Origin: Melitaea cinxia
Taxonomy: Eukaryota; Arthropoda; Insecta; Lepidoptera; Nymphalidae
Length of the DNA: 64,000 nt
Assembly (NCBI RefSeq): GCF_905220565.1
Contig: NC_059423.1
Location: 2,228,001-2,292,000 of the forward strand
Direction: 5' to 3'
Under the pieces are notes generated by a model, which saw only the letters and a list, made by a program, of their open reading frames with translations, was not told the origin of the DNA and did not search any database. Numbering within the stretch: position 1 is the first letter of the stretch; each line of letters begins with the position of its first letter. The translations under genes and the position numbers were made by a program. Shown in pieces: positions 21,381 to 33,119 of this stretch.

Positions 21381-21920
21381 CTGTTTATAATATATTTAGT
21401 TTTAGACGAATATATTTAAGAATACACTTTCAAATATTATTGAGTTACATAGGTTATAAACTTTAGAAATATCTATACAAATAAATAAAATTAGAATGTC
21501 TGTTTATAATATTAAAATAACCGCTTTTTACCAAAATGCATATGGATGTATACACGGTATATATACCAAAATAATATTTTTTGCAATTTTTGTCTGTCTG
21601 TCTGTTTATCTGTTTGTTCCGGCTAATCTCTTAAACGGTTGGACCGATTTTGACGGCACTTTAACTGGCAGATAGCTGATGTAATACGGAATAACATAGG
21701 CTACTTTTATTTTATTTTTAGAACTCTGCGAACTGAACAATAACTTTTTTGTAAAATTCTACGCAGACGAAGTCGCGGGCACGGCTAGTTATAAAATGAA
21801 AATGGAACCCAAATAATACATGATATGCAAAAACTTTTTGAAGTACATATTAAAACATTAAGGAATATGTCTAAAAAAGTAAAGAAACTTTTGCGTCAAG
21901 TAGAGTAGAAAAGGGCTAAC
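21381..21920 (-). other. Intron between coding exons 5 and 6
   Basis: 540 bp holding a Helitron-like element (21485-21787); no other feature. Confidence 0.75.
21485..21787 (+). mobile_element. Helitron-like element ending CTAG
   Basis: Contains AAAATAACCGCTTTTTACC, TCTGTCTGTCTG, GGACCGATTTTGACGGCAC and ends GACGAAGTCGCGGGCACGG then CTAG. The reverse form lies at 49979-50295, and a related piece at 48130-48310. Confidence 0.65.
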
Positions 21921-22105
21921 CTTGTCCAATAACACCGATTTGTCCTTGACCACCCTGGCTGTACTGTCCTTGACCTCCAATTCCGAATTGACCTTGACCT
22001 CCGACGCCAAACTGACCTTTTTGTGGGAAGGGAGTAGGAGTGGGTGTTGGGAAACCTGGAGTCACTTGGTTTGGTCCGAATGGAGTTGCGGTTGGTTTTT
22101 CCGTT
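21921..22105 (-). CDS. scaf: scarface-like, coding exon 5 (Pro/Thr linker into Gly/Gln repeats)
   Basis: The acceptor CAACAG is followed by AACGGAAAAACC, with one base completing an Arg codon. It encodes TEKPTATPFGPN, a Pro/Thr-rich stretch, then the first short Gly/Gln repeats (QFGVGGQG, QFGIGGQG, QYSQGGQG, QIGVIGQG), ending in phase 1 at a GTTAGC donor. This begins the octapeptide region that continues through exon 7. Confidence 0.82.
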
Positions 22106-22581
22106 CTGTTGACAAATAAATGAGATCAAAACCATTTTTCATAAGAAACACTAGTGTGGTTACGTTACTTTATCTCCGTAATATTTGACTTCCGTTAATA
22201 TTCCGTTTATATCCTCAATCTCTACTTTGAGCTTTAAACCATGAAAGACCGAAGAAAGAAGAATAATACAGGCAAAAGAAAGATACGGGAAAATTAAATT
22301 ATTTTCTGAAATACAATCACTATCATATTTGTCTGTCTATTAGCTTCTTTGCTTAAAATTGCGCCACTGCAAAAATACTAAGTTTGTATCAGGAATTGAG
22401 CCACAAAATTTATTTAAGTACATCTATTAATATTTTTTTTATTTTTTTGACTTTCACAGACATCTTCTGCACCAACTTTCAGCTACACGGAGCAAAAGGC
22501 CTATACCCAGTAACGGGATGTTACAGGCTAAACCAATCAACAAAAGTTTTAACAATATTATAATTAGCTATAAGTACTTGC
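22106..22581 (-). other. GC-AG intron between coding exons 4 and 5
   Basis: 476 bp starting GCAAGT and ending CAACAG on the minus strand. It includes a SINE family A tail at about 22470-22535 (plus orientation), close to the GC donor. Confidence 0.75.
22470..22535 (+). repeat. SINE family A tail fragment
   Basis: Reads GGAGCAAAAGGCCTATACCC then GGGATGTTACAGGCT, a diverged family A tail. Confidence 0.6.
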
Positions 22582-22587
22582 CTGAAA
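22580..22587 (-). promoter_or_regulatory. Non-canonical GC 5' splice site
   Basis: The minus strand reads TTTCAG then GCAAGTAC, an exact match to the strong GC-donor consensus AG|GCAAGT. Splicing here enters exon 5 in the frame that encodes the Gly/Gln repeats and later the protease domain. The nearby GT (in CAA|GTACTT) would put exons 5-7 in a frame that meets a stop early in exon 7. Confidence 0.8.
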
Positions 22588-22802
22588 TTGTTCAAAAGCA
22601 CGGAACCGGTGACCGGAGGTCTGGCTGTGACAGTAGGGCGGATATTGTTCGAACTACCACGGCTGTCTGGCACGTACTTGCCATCGTTACCACCGAACAC
22701 GCCGGGCACCCACTTGCCGAGCTGGTTCGTAGGCCATGGGTCAGTGTAGTAGGGATCACGGCAGCACTTGCCAATACGACCAGTTTCGAGGTCTCTGCAG
22801 TC
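22582..22802 (-). CDS. scaf: scarface-like, coding exon 4 (end of second clip-like domain), GC donor
   Basis: The acceptor TATCCCCAG precedes GACTGCAGAGAC. Encodes DCRDLETGRIGKCCRDPYYT and then DPWP (residues 670-693), closing the second six-cysteine module with Cys 671, 682 and 683. A CC-RDPxY-DPWP signature is typical of this protease-homologue group. The exon then runs into a linker. Frame evidence puts its end at 22582, where the intron begins GCAAGT after CAG, a GC-AG intron. Exit phase 2. Confidence 0.84.
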
Positions 22803-22854
22803 CTGGGGATAAAGTTTTATTATTAATATTTATGCCACTAGGATGTTAAACAAG

Positions 22855-23105
22855 TGTTCGGTTCGCTTGATGGCAAGCGGATATCGTAGCCTATGGAAGT
22901 ATGCAGCACAAGGAGTATTGCAAGTGCGTTGGCAACCCTATTCCCAACCTACCCAAGAAGCTCTGCCAACTTTACTCACCACAGGAACACAACACTGACT
23001 ATTTGAGAGCAGTATTATTTAGCTGTGATCTGTAAATTTGAGGTGTGTGCTTACTTTCTCAATAAGGATGCTCCAAATTTTTGATCAAGATATTTCCCAC
23101 TATGC
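22855..23105 (+). repeat. Family E copy
   Basis: Contains GATGGCAAGCGGATATCGTA, AGTGCGTTGGCAACCC, CTCACCACAGGAACACAACA and TTTAGCTGTGATCT in the family order. Confidence 0.65.
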
Positions 23106-23559
23106 CCGTGCTTGTGCGTGTGCGTGTGTGTATGTGTATCTCGATAGATTGTACAATATATATTATGACAACAAAGGCAACTAACATTAGTATTTTTTAT
23201 CAGACCATCTAAATATGTGCAAGAATGAGCGATTGTAAGCCTACATGTAATTCACTAATTCATTTGGAATAATGGCTTGTAACAGTGCCAATATGCAAAC
23301 ATGGTTTTGTCAATGCGGTCGAGATTACAACCTCAATAGAATATTTAAGATCGTAAAAATAGTATGTTAAAATAGTTGGTTAACATTTTAATAGATAATT
23401 ATTAAATAGTTTCATATAAAGGAAATTGAATGAGTAGAATACCGTATTGTCCAAATTCCAGTTATTTCTATTTTCAAAATTTAGAACTTCTAAAGATAAT
23501 AAATAATTTCAAACCCATTAGTCTACCTCCCCATTAGTTTATTATAATGAAATAAGTTT

Positions 23560-23705
23560 TTTGGATTTTATCGCGGTTAAATAAGTTTTTTAGATGCCCG
23601 ACGTTTCGGATACTTTACTGCAACCATAGTCATGGGGAATGGGGTGTTATGTTGAATTTAATAAACCGCGATTAAATCCGAAAAAATCGTTTCATTATAA
23701 TAACT
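23560..23705 (+). repeat. Family G dispersed repeat
   Basis: Contains TTTATCGCGGTTAAATAAG, AGATGCCCGACGTTTCGGAT and CTTTACTGCAACCATAGTCA. Shorter relatives are at 24825, 38955 and 43105. Confidence 0.7.
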
Positions 23706-24824
23706 AGGTTTTCTTTTCCTGTATCAGAAGTAAGTATATTTTTTTTTAATTTTATTTACTTTAACATCCTTTGTGAAAATGACTTATAACTATGATTTTT
23801 TTAAAGTGCAATAAAGATATGCATATGCATATTATTTGAGAATGTTGAATATATAAAAGTTTAACTTTAATTTTAAAATAATGTTTTAATTATGCAATTT
23901 TTACGTCGTTAATAATTATGAGAAGACATCATTTCGTCATTATCCTCGTTAATAAGTCAATAAACTTTATAAAAATTATATGAAGGTTAAAATCTTCCGA
24001 CAGTTATAAAATGGAGGTTTAATATTTTTAACGTCCGTGACTGTTGTGAATGCCATCCCTATCATATATCTTAGCTTAGGTATTTTTTAAACGTTTTTTT
24101 ATGTTCGACCCCCCTTTTATTTTTCAAAGTTTAGTCGACTTATTACTTGGCTAAAATATAAATCTATGACCAGTCTTTGTGTTAATAAATTACTAATTCT
24201 TAAACAATAAAATTGTGTAGTAGCCACAGCAGTCGATAATATGACTAGACCGAATAATTATAATGATATTAAAGAAACGCCTTAAATTCAACGGTCCCAG
24301 TAGTTCCTATGTTAAAATGTGCTTACTGTCTCGGGGTCTATGAAACACACGATTTTTACACAAACGCCTAGATTATGACAAACATTTTTATCATCCATAC
24401 AAAACTTTGTCATAAGTGAACATCGAACCGGCATACAAAAAAGTTTTTAAAAATAATAGGTATTCAGTCACGTTGAGAATCTCCTTTCTAAGTAAGTAGG
24501 TTTGAAGTTAAATATTCAACATTTCAAACCCTAATTCTTGTAATATAGGTTATTCGGTAAATGGTGTTTACTTTCCTTATTTGAATTAGGTACGTAAAAT
24601 ACATTGTAATCTTCGCAAATAGCCTTATTTGTACAAAAACACTTTCAATAACCACATACTTGGAATACAAACATACTTGGAATATGAGAAATAAGGAAAA
24701 ACCGAGAGTTAATTAATTTTAACAACTAGAATAAAAAAAATTGAGCCCTTAAACAATATGAAAGGAATAAAAGATATAAAATAATATATATAAAAATAAA
24801 GGATATAAAAAGGAACCCGTGACC

Positions 24825-24895
24825 ATGGTCGCTGTAACGTATCCGAAACGTCGGGCATCTAAAAAAACTTAATAAACTTCATTATATTATGAAAT
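24825..24895 (-). repeat. Family G fragment
   Basis: GACCATGGTCGCTGTAACGT and ATCCGAAACGTCGGGCATCT, the reverse of the family G core. Confidence 0.7.
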
Positions 24896-25087
24896 GATAT
24901 GTATAAATTGACAGTTTTTTTTTTAAAGTAACTATACTCTGTTTTATTCCGATTCTTCTCTGCTGAATTCACATTTCAAATCAATGGCTACAGTTAATTT
25001 AAAAATAGAACTCATCATTGACTACAGTTAATTTATTAAATACACTGGTTTTATTTTTATAATTTGTGAAACGATTTGAAAGTTCAC

Positions 25088-25275
25088 TTCAGCCTGTAAT
25101 ATCCCACTGCTGGGCATAGGCCTCTTTCCCCATGTAGGAGAAGGATCGGAGCCTAATCTACCACGCTGCTCCAACGGATTGGCGGGTATATTCCCTACTA
25201 TGAGTAACGATGCTACCAGGTGTACGTGATAATGACCGGGACTGACGGCGACGGCTCAACGTGCTCTCCGAATTC
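25088..25275 (-). mobile_element. tRNA-derived SINE (family A), 5'-truncated
   Basis: The tail and body match 7786-8118 (CCCACTGCTGGGCATAGGCC, CTACTATGAGTAACGATGC), then the match stops before the polymerase III boxes. Confidence 0.75.
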
Positions 25276-27127
25276 AATGGTTTTAAGGTGCTCTAGCTTT
25301 AACAATGCTCTCGATATAATTACAATCTGTAACGACTCAAAAGAGCTCTTGTATCAATTAAGCACAAACCTTTTTTTATAGAGCGAAAATATTTCACCTA
25401 ACCTAAAAGGTTACATTCGATACATTCAAAATTGTACCTGAACGATAAAGATCAACAAACTATTACTTTTTTTAGGGAAAAACCAACTCGTTAGCAACAC
25501 CGCTCACGTCAAAAAAAAAATCATCATTTTATGTAGATTACTAAACGTATAATTGGTTGTTCTCCTCACGTCAGGTGACATCATTGAATAAACAGATCCG
25601 TCGATTTTAAAATACAACATTATTTGCATAAACTACCAGTTTGTTCCAGCTTGATTCGAATTTTTAAATTCTATATTTTCTAATGATTAGTTTTGTAAAA
25701 TAAAACGTGTATAACGAGGATGACTTCATATGTTTTGACGTTTTTTGATACTGGTTGAAAACAAATAAAAAAAAACAATTTTGTATTGTCATTATAATCT
25801 TCAAAAAAATAATTTTATTTAATGAGAACTACTATCGATTCGGAATGTAGATTTAATTTTGAAAAATCAGCAAGAAACTCTGTAGTTAATTTAAAAAAAA
25901 AAAAACCTGTCAATCACAACAAGTCATAATTATCTTACATGAAATACAGCGGCACTAAGAACCACACATCTTTGTCACTAACATAATCTGTGCTTTAACT
26001 ATTAAATATATCTTTATATAAAAACTTAAATGACTTCCTAGTTATTTTATAATCGCTCTATACATATATGGTACGACTAAAAGCTATAACTTTTCATAGC
26101 CTATAATTTTGTTATTAATCAACGATTTTAATTTTATAAAAATATTTTTAAGGCAATCAGTAGATCCTATTTAAACGTCTTTATCTCAGAAACAAAATGT
26201 ATAGTAAGAGAGACGAACTTCACCTATCTGCTTAATGGATGAAAATTTATATTTATATAACTATATTAGAAAAATAATCGCGAAAGTGTTGACTAAAAAT
26301 TCCTAGCAAGACTATATTTAATTCTAAATTGAAAAACGAGTTTCAATAATGAATTTTATACCTACCGACTGTATCGTTGGGTTGTCTTTTATTTTCCTGG
26401 CATAACTACTGGGTTGGCAGGTATAAACAGGTATAATAATATAGATATATTGTTTTAGTTACTTTCAGCCACATCTATATATATAAAAATGAATGTTTGT
26501 CTCTATGTCCTTTAAAGAATCGTAAACTATGCATTTGATCATGTCATGATCTTCAGCAAAGTGTTGTGCATGAGCCTACAAAGGTTTCTGAGTTGGTATA
26601 TCTGTGTTTTATACATAAATCTTTCATCAAAATGAACGCTGTGTCATAGAGTCACATGCTCAAAGTCTCGTTGGAATGGCGGTTACCGAATATAATATAG
26701 CCTAGCAAGAAAATTTTCAACAAACGCCTTCGTGATTTATCTTTAACATATTAAAGAAGATAATTACTTAATTTTTATCCATTAAGCAGATGGGTGGAGA
26801 TTACGTCTAGTTCGGATCTTAAACTAGTAGAATATGTTCTAATTGTATTCCGAACTATCTAACTAAAATAATTTGCGATAATCACGCAGTTACTAAGAAC
26901 TGTTCATTGAATATACTTTTTGCCACTGTAGGTAGCATAATTAATATTTTTCCATAGCATCATTCTATTTTCAAACTATTTTAATCATACTTAATCCATG
27001 TAAATAATAAACAGCTATATATTTTTTTATATATATTTTAGTACTTTTTTTCTCAAATTAACGCGGGGAAAAAACCGCGCGACACAGCGATAGTATTCAT
27101 AAATTGGAATTGGAAATAAATACTTAC

Positions 27128-27258
27128 AGTAAGAGGTACTCTGTAGGCGTCTTGATCTCTGGTCAAAATGACAGTCGTGTTTGAAATTATTCCGTCAGCG
27201 GTACAGAACTCAATGGGCGTACATTTCAAGGCAGCGGCACAGCCGACCGGGATGTCAA
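27128..27258 (-). CDS. scaf: scarface-like, coding exon 3 (start of second clip-like domain)
   Basis: A 131-bp exon bounded by TTTACCAG and GTAAGT. Phase-1 entry joins to give IDIPVGCAAALKC and then a third cysteine in EFCTADG, followed by a polar stretch ending YRVPLT (residues 626-669). Cysteines 632, 638 and 644 match the first three of a clip-type knot completed in the next exon. The exon ends in phase 0. Confidence 0.85.
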
Positions 27259-27712
27259 CTGGTAAAGAAATGGTACAAATAAGAACAATAGTTTATTATA
27301 TACATACATATTATAAAAATATCATATTTATAGCTTAGTTAAAGCTATAAATATCATCATCATTACAGCCTATACAGTCCACTGCTGGACATAGGCCTCC
27401 ACAAGTTTACGCCAAAAATAACGTGAACTCATGTGTTTTGCGCGTCACCATGCTCACATTAATTAGAGTTAAATAAAAACTTTTAAAAATAGTCTTATAT
27501 AAAATAAGTTTTAGAAAAAAATATGTATGCGTCAACCCAAAATTCATATTAACATTTTATTTACTGAAATTAATTAATTATTAGGATAATGTCCTTGCTT
27601 TTCTAGACAGTCACAGAACTGTCATTCCGCAGGTATTCGAAATAAATCATCTGTATAATAAGCGTTATCCACTATTTTTAAAAAGGTATAAAAAATAAAT
27701 AGAATTACTTAC
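27259..27712 (-). other. Intron between coding exons 2 and 3
   Basis: 454 bp containing a truncated family B element (27352-27447). Confidence 0.75.
27352..27447 (-). repeat. Family B short element, truncated
   Basis: CATTACAGCCTATACAGTCC, ACTGCTGGACATAGGCCTCC and GCCAAAAATAACGTGAACTC: the 3' part of family B in reverse orientation, preceded by an ATC repeat. Confidence 0.75.
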
Positions 27713-28397
27713 TTGGTACTGGCACTGGAACTGGGGTGGGTTGTCTGTTTTGGTCCAGATATAAAGAACCTTCCGAGTAATTTGGGTTGGGAACAATAGT
27801 TTCTCTGTTAATTGTCTGTTCTCCGAAAGGTGGGAGGTATCCAGGAGCTGCGGTCGATGTAATAGGGGGAGGAAGGTAGGTAGCTTTGGTGATAGGTTTC
27901 GGGGTAGTTACGAAGGTTGGAGTAGGGAAAATTGTAGAACTGACAATGTTGGTGCCACTCTTTGGACTGTCCACTGGAGGCAGGTATGGTATTCCAGGTT
28001 TCAGGTTGGAACCAATAGCACCAGGGCGGTAAACGCCGTTGTTAACACTACCAGCTGTTAACGAGTCGGTTTCTATGAAATTGGTTTGTCCAGTACCCTT
28101 AAAAGCATTTGTGGCAGTGAATTTAGGAGTAGATGGGACCACTGCCGGAGTAAAGCCAACTACGCCTTTGTTTAAAGTTCCAACGTTTGATCCAAAGGCA
28201 GTTGAACCAGCTCCGTAAGTGCCTTTTGCAAAAGATGTCGTTCCAGTTGCTCCCAAGCCAACATTTGATCCAAATGAACTCTGTCCAGCATATGAGCCTT
28301 GGTTCAAAGTTGAGCCAACTCCAACAGCTGATTGGCTTGTAACGCCCACGATTTCGATCCTGCAGCATATTTCGGTTCTTACGTTGCAGTATTGTTT
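27713..28397 (-). CDS. scaf: scarface-like, coding exon 2 (end of clip domain 1, Pro/Thr/Gly linker)
   Basis: The acceptor TTACAG precedes AAACAATACTGC, giving KQYCNVRTEICC in phase 0, which supplies the last three clip cysteines (401, 408, 409). The rest (to about residue 625) is a linker rich in Gly, Thr, Pro and Val, with motifs such as YLPP and PTPTF and a closing PVPVPVP. The exon ends in phase 1 at GTAAGT (27712 downwards). Such Pro/Thr linkers are usual between clip and protease domains. Confidence 0.87.
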
Positions 28398-28576
28398 CTG
28401 TAACAAATATTTTTATTGTTAATTACTTTTAAAATGGCATAAGGCTTCTTATATTACAATGAATTCGTATGTTCATAAAAATAAAACTTAGAACCTATTA
28501 TTGAACCTAGCAATTTATATTACAAAAACCCGTTACTGTCAAACCCCGTTATTTTTTTTTGTATTTAACTAAAAGT

Positions 28577-28725
28577 CAAAGCGTTGGCGCAACGTTCATA
28601 GCACTGGTTTGTGGCTGTTGCGCTGGCGGCTGTGGGTTCGATCCCCGCACATGACAAACATTTGCATTGGCCATATAGATTTTTGGACTGTGTGTTTGTG
28701 CAGACCTTGTGGATCTGTGATTTTT
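28577..28725 (+). mobile_element. tRNA-derived SINE (family A), head
   Basis: A-box-like TGGCGCAACGTTC (28585-28597), B box GGTTCGATCCC (28635-28645), then ACATGACAAACATTTGCATT. The tail is missing. Confidence 0.75.
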
Positions 28726-29264
28726 TTTAAATTTATTTATTATTTTTCTTTTTATCTCGAAACACCTAGAAAACATATATTTTGGCTACCAGTCAAGATC
28801 ACTGATAAATGAAAATTTAACTAATAATTAAAAGAAGGTATGCTAATTAGTTGAAAAGCAACATGTTGTTCAAAGTTTAGTAGCACATCCATCATTAGAA
28901 ACATAACAAGTTATTGTATGTATTGATGGCAGATATATGGCTTTTGTGAATGCAATGTTATTACAAAAGATTGCCTTATGTTTGCATTGTAAACTATTCA
29001 AAGTATTCATTATTTTGTATATGTCACCGAACTATTGCGAATATTGTTGCTTTTGTGGTATTTATTGCTAACTGTCAAATTGTTTGCTATTGACTTTGGT
29101 ATTGTTGATTTTACGTTACAAAATAGTGATAGATGTCACTCGGCTTAGTTACGCCCATTTACTCATTACCAATTAGATCAAGCAAATTAAAACGGCGTGT
29201 TCATAATGAACATTTGAAGTAATCTTTTTACACTCTTTAGGGAATCTCTTTAGGGGAATTTGAA

Positions 29265-29478
29265 GAATCAAGTCGGCCATCGAAAAGGTAGGATCCTCCG
29301 ACCACACGTGATGTTGTGTCTGGCGGGCTAACGCCCCGACGGTTGTTGTCGGGATTTTGTATATATACTTAATAACTTTGAAAACTCTGATAGCGCGATG
29401 TAGCATACGTCAGTTTTCTCTAATTACGTAGTTTGTAGTCGTTCGTATTTCGCGCGATAGATTTCGCCATAACTCTTT
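29265..29478 (+). repeat. Family C dispersed repeat
   Basis: Close copy of 11695-11932 with the same block order. Confidence 0.75.
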
Positions 29479-29534
29479 TGGGCATTAGACTTTTTTATTT
29501 TGGAACTCCTGGATTTGTGTATTGGCGTTTACAG

Positions 29535-29755
29535 AAAAACAAATATCATATATAAAATTCTCGAGCCGCAGTGTTAGTTAAAATACTCCTTCGAGATGGA
29601 TGGACCGATTTTTATGAAATTTTGTGTGCGTATCGGGTAGGTCTGAGAATCGGACAATATCTATTTTTCATACTCCTGAGTTATAAGGGGGGGGGGGGGG
29701 GATTTAAGGGGGTTAATAACATATATGGCAAAACAACGTTTGCGGGGTCAGCTAG
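29535..29755 (+). mobile_element. Helitron-like element ending CTAG, with poly-G tract
   Basis: Starts near TATATAAAATTCTCGAGCCG, has GACCGATTTTTATGAAATTT, a run of about 15 G (29687-29701) and ends GCGGGGTCAG then CTAG (29752-29755). Reverse copies at 49575 and 59365; a direct copy at 48870. Confidence 0.65.
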
Positions 29756-30131
29756 TTTCTTATATATTTTTCTTTTTATATGTAAGCATCGGTTTTTATA
29801 TTACAAAACATACAAACACATATTACATGGACATAAAAATGACACGATGTTTTAATAGGAAAGTAAATTTTTAATCACAATTTATAAAAATGCATTTATG
29901 AAAATTCTTCTAACCTTTATATTCTATACTTTTGAGTTTTTTCTATTTTAAGTAACGTTAAAATTCTTGAAAAGAGTTTCTATTTCTTATTAATTTTTTT
30001 TGGAATGTTAATTAATGTGACTTATTTGAAATGTTAATTAGTGTAAATGGTAAATCCGTACTGATTAATAAAGAATAAATAAATAAAATAAATAAAAAAA
30101 AAATTAAGGAAATACAGAGTGAGTGAAATAA

Positions 30132-30300
30132 AAAAACGAGTGTGTCTTAGACCACACGACTGCCATAAAACTTTATATCTTTACTAACTTTATATCTCCG
30201 TCTCAACTTTCGATCACACTTTTCGTAACGCTCTCGTCACGCATTCACCACCTTGTCAAAAACGCGCGTGCGTAAAAAAGTTTTACTTCAAAAAATAAGT
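30132..30300 (+). repeat. Family H dispersed repeat
   Basis: AAAAAACGAGTGTGTCTTAG, ACCACACGACTGCC, CTCTCGTCACGCATTCACCA, AAAAAAGTTTTACTTCA. The reverse copy at 40205-40440 carries the same ends. Confidence 0.7.
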
Positions 30301-31462
30301 TACAATTATCACTTTAAAATTCTTCAGCCCCCATTATCATATAAATGCCATGAACATATTCTTGGTCTTTATACTGGGTCACTTCTCAGTCGGTACAGAC
30401 AATCCTTAAAACATTTTGATTTTTCAAAGAAACATCGCAATTTATACGTCCGAATATTTAATATATAGGCGTTTTAAAATCTCATTAAAATTAAAAGTAC
30501 AGTATACCCTAAGGGGTAGGCCCATTTTGCAATAACTTAACACATAAATACAGTGGATTGTGTACTTTATTTTTAAGGTATTAGAGTTGCGATTTTACTT
30601 ATAAAACGCAGAGGTCAATCGATGACACAAATTTCCGATCACATGTTGTGCTTGTTTACCGAAATACTGTCGCGTTGAAAACGCTTTGTTTAATTTAATT
30701 TTTTTTTTATTAATAATACTGACATTTTTTTTTGTAATGAAACCAATTTTATTAAAAACCTTGTCGTGATAATAATGAATAAAAAAAGGTGAAGAAATTT
30801 TATTGCGGGATTATTATCTATAATGGGTAACGATGGCAGGTGTTTACGATACCCGTGCATATATAAATATAAATATTAGTTAATTTATACATATCATAAT
30901 AAACTTGTAAAACGACTATATTTAATATTCTACTACTAAAATTATAATTGTTTAGTCCATATCAACAATAATATTTAAAAAATATATTTATTTTTAAAAT
31001 TTCCTATTTCCTTGTTTTTATAAACTAGAAAATTACAAGAACTACTTTATCGATTTTAATGAAACTTTTTATAGTTATAGTTTATACTGACTATAATTTG
31101 GGCTATAAAATAACAAAGGAAGGTTTAAATTAGTGGAGAAGAGGTTATTAATAACTGTATCACCGTGTGGATTGTATAGAACATTTTTTTTAAATAATAA
31201 ATATGTGTTTATGATTGAATACTTATCTTGAATTATAGTATTATATATGTATATTAAAATTAATTAATTTTAATGTGGTGGTTTTGATGTGGTTTATTTT
31301 CGTTTTACCGTCATCGACTTAAAAAACAAATTTATTTATTTTTAAGTTTTAAAAAGATTTGAATTTTTTTGATCTTTTTGTTTTTTTTATTCGTCTTATG
31401 TCTGGAAATTAAGGGAATATTATTTATGAGACATCCTTACCATTGGTTAATTGATTAAGTTT

Positions 31463-31515
31463 GTGACATTCCACTGCTGGGCATAGGCCTCTCTCTCAGA
31501 AGTTTTGGAGCTTTT
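31463..31515 (-). repeat. SINE family A tail fragment
   Basis: ACATTCCACTGCTGGGCATA and GGCCTCTCTCTCAGAAG match the reversed tail. Confidence 0.6.
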
Positions 31516-31792
31516 CATTTAGTTTAGCTTATCCTTACCATATAACTTTTTCACGTCCTATTACTAAAGTAACTGATGGCCTATCAGTAACTTATGTTGA
31601 ATAGATATATCTGACAGATAAAGTGGTCTTTGATGGGGAAAAAGGTGTGATAGCTGTCTGCAACTCTACCGGTAACTGGTAATATCATTTGCCTTTTTCA
31701 TGAAAGAGGAGCCTAACACTTAATTTTAAGTCTAGTAATTTTATAGCCTGTCACAGAAAATCTATAGTTCTCTTTTATTAAATATATCATTA

Positions 31793-31925
31793 GGTCGGCA
31801 AACAAGCGTACGGCTCACCTGATGGTAAGCGATTACCGTATCTTATACATGTCTGCAACACCATAAGAATCGCAAGCGCGTCGTCGACCCTATCCCCAAT
31901 CATCCCCAGGAGATCTCTTACAAAC
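31793..31925 (+). repeat. Family E copy
   Basis: GTCGGCAAACAAGCGTACGG, GATGGTAAGCGATTACCGTA, AGAATCGCAAGCGCGTCG, CCCCAGGAGATCTC. Confidence 0.75.
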
Positions 31926-32304
31926 AAAGTACTTTTAATGGTAATTCAAAAATAATTCTTATAACTATAAATATATTTCAAATTAAATAAATTAAGGTCG
32001 AAGTTAGCTAGAGATTTAACGTCAACTGATAAATTATTCAAACATAAATTAAAATAAATTGATGTCAACCATCGTTTATTAGAAGTCAAAGTTCGTTCGA
32101 CTTAGGAGGCCCTAAACATCGTAAATTTAATACACGCATATAACAATATTGTTTAAGATATTGTTCAAAATCTCATCGCCTATGGTTACTGAAGTAAATT
32201 AATGAGTCATATGAAGTCGGAACTTAATATATTATTTAAGGATAGCTCTGCCCCACTGCTTAACATGTGTTAATTTGGGTAAAAAAGCCTCTTTTATACA
32301 ACTA

Positions 32305-32590
32305 CGTTGGCAAACAAGGGTACGACTCCCTTGATGGTGACCGTAGCTTATAGACGTCTGCAACAGTAGAAGCATCGCTAGCGCGTTAACTACCCTATTC
32401 CCTAATTCCCCCAGGAGCTCTGGTCGCCTTACTCACTAACAGGAACACAGCACTGCTTGAAAGCTGTATTAATTAGCTGTGATCTTCTGTAAGGTCGAGG
32501 TACTACACCAGTCTGGCTGCTCCATATTTCGAGCAGGAAATTTCCTGCTGTACCCTACCTCAGTTAAACAAGTACCTCAGTTACTTGAAA
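32305..32590 (+). repeat. Family E copy, longest in window
   Basis: Runs from TTGGCAAACAAGGGTACG through CAGGAGCTCTGGTCGCC, TTAGCTGTGATCTTCTGTAA and GGTCGAGG to AAATTTCCTGCTGTACCCTA. This defines the family end to end at about 290 bp. Confidence 0.75.
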
Positions 32591-33119
32591 TATAAATTAA
32601 AAAAATTAAAAAAAAAAAACAAAAAAAAAAACAAGGAAATAAAAATAATTATCCGTACTGTTCACGACAGTACCTACAATGCGTAATAATCCCCGTATTA
32701 TAAATGATGCAGTTACATGGGTCGCGAGTTTGATTACCCGCCGAGTACATATGTCAATGACGTTTACATTATGAAATCTTTATTAATATGTTTTGATATG
32801 TATGTATTATCTATTATAATAAATAAATACGTGTTTTACGATGTTTTCGTGTACAAAATAAACATTTTACTGTCGATGTTTCAAATAAGTAATAATTACA
32901 TTGTTTTGATATTATATACTTGATTGTTAATAACAGTAATTTTTTTTATACAATGACCTGACGTATATATCAAAATAAAATATAACCCTTATTTTGGATT
33001 AGAAAAGTTAAATATTTGTGCAAATTTCATTAAAATCGGTGCAGTAGTTTCGGAGATTAGCCCAGATAAACATCGTGACATAAGATTTATATAATAATTA
33101 TATGGTATAGAAGGGTAAT

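Larger units (their letters stand above)
22803..27127 (-). other. Intron between coding exons 3 and 4: repeats, no other gene seen
   Basis: 4.3 kb. Contains a family E copy (22855-23105), two family G pieces (23560-23705, 24825-24895) and a truncated SINE (25088-25275). The start of a small repeat occurs near 26470 (ATATATATAAAAATGAATGT). 25300-26450 is AT-rich with nothing recognised. Confidence 0.7.

Noticed and set aside
28577..28660. tRNA gene candidate from A and B boxes
   Set aside because: The boxes are inside a SINE head. The sequence does not fold as a complete cloverleaf and recurs with SINE bodies.
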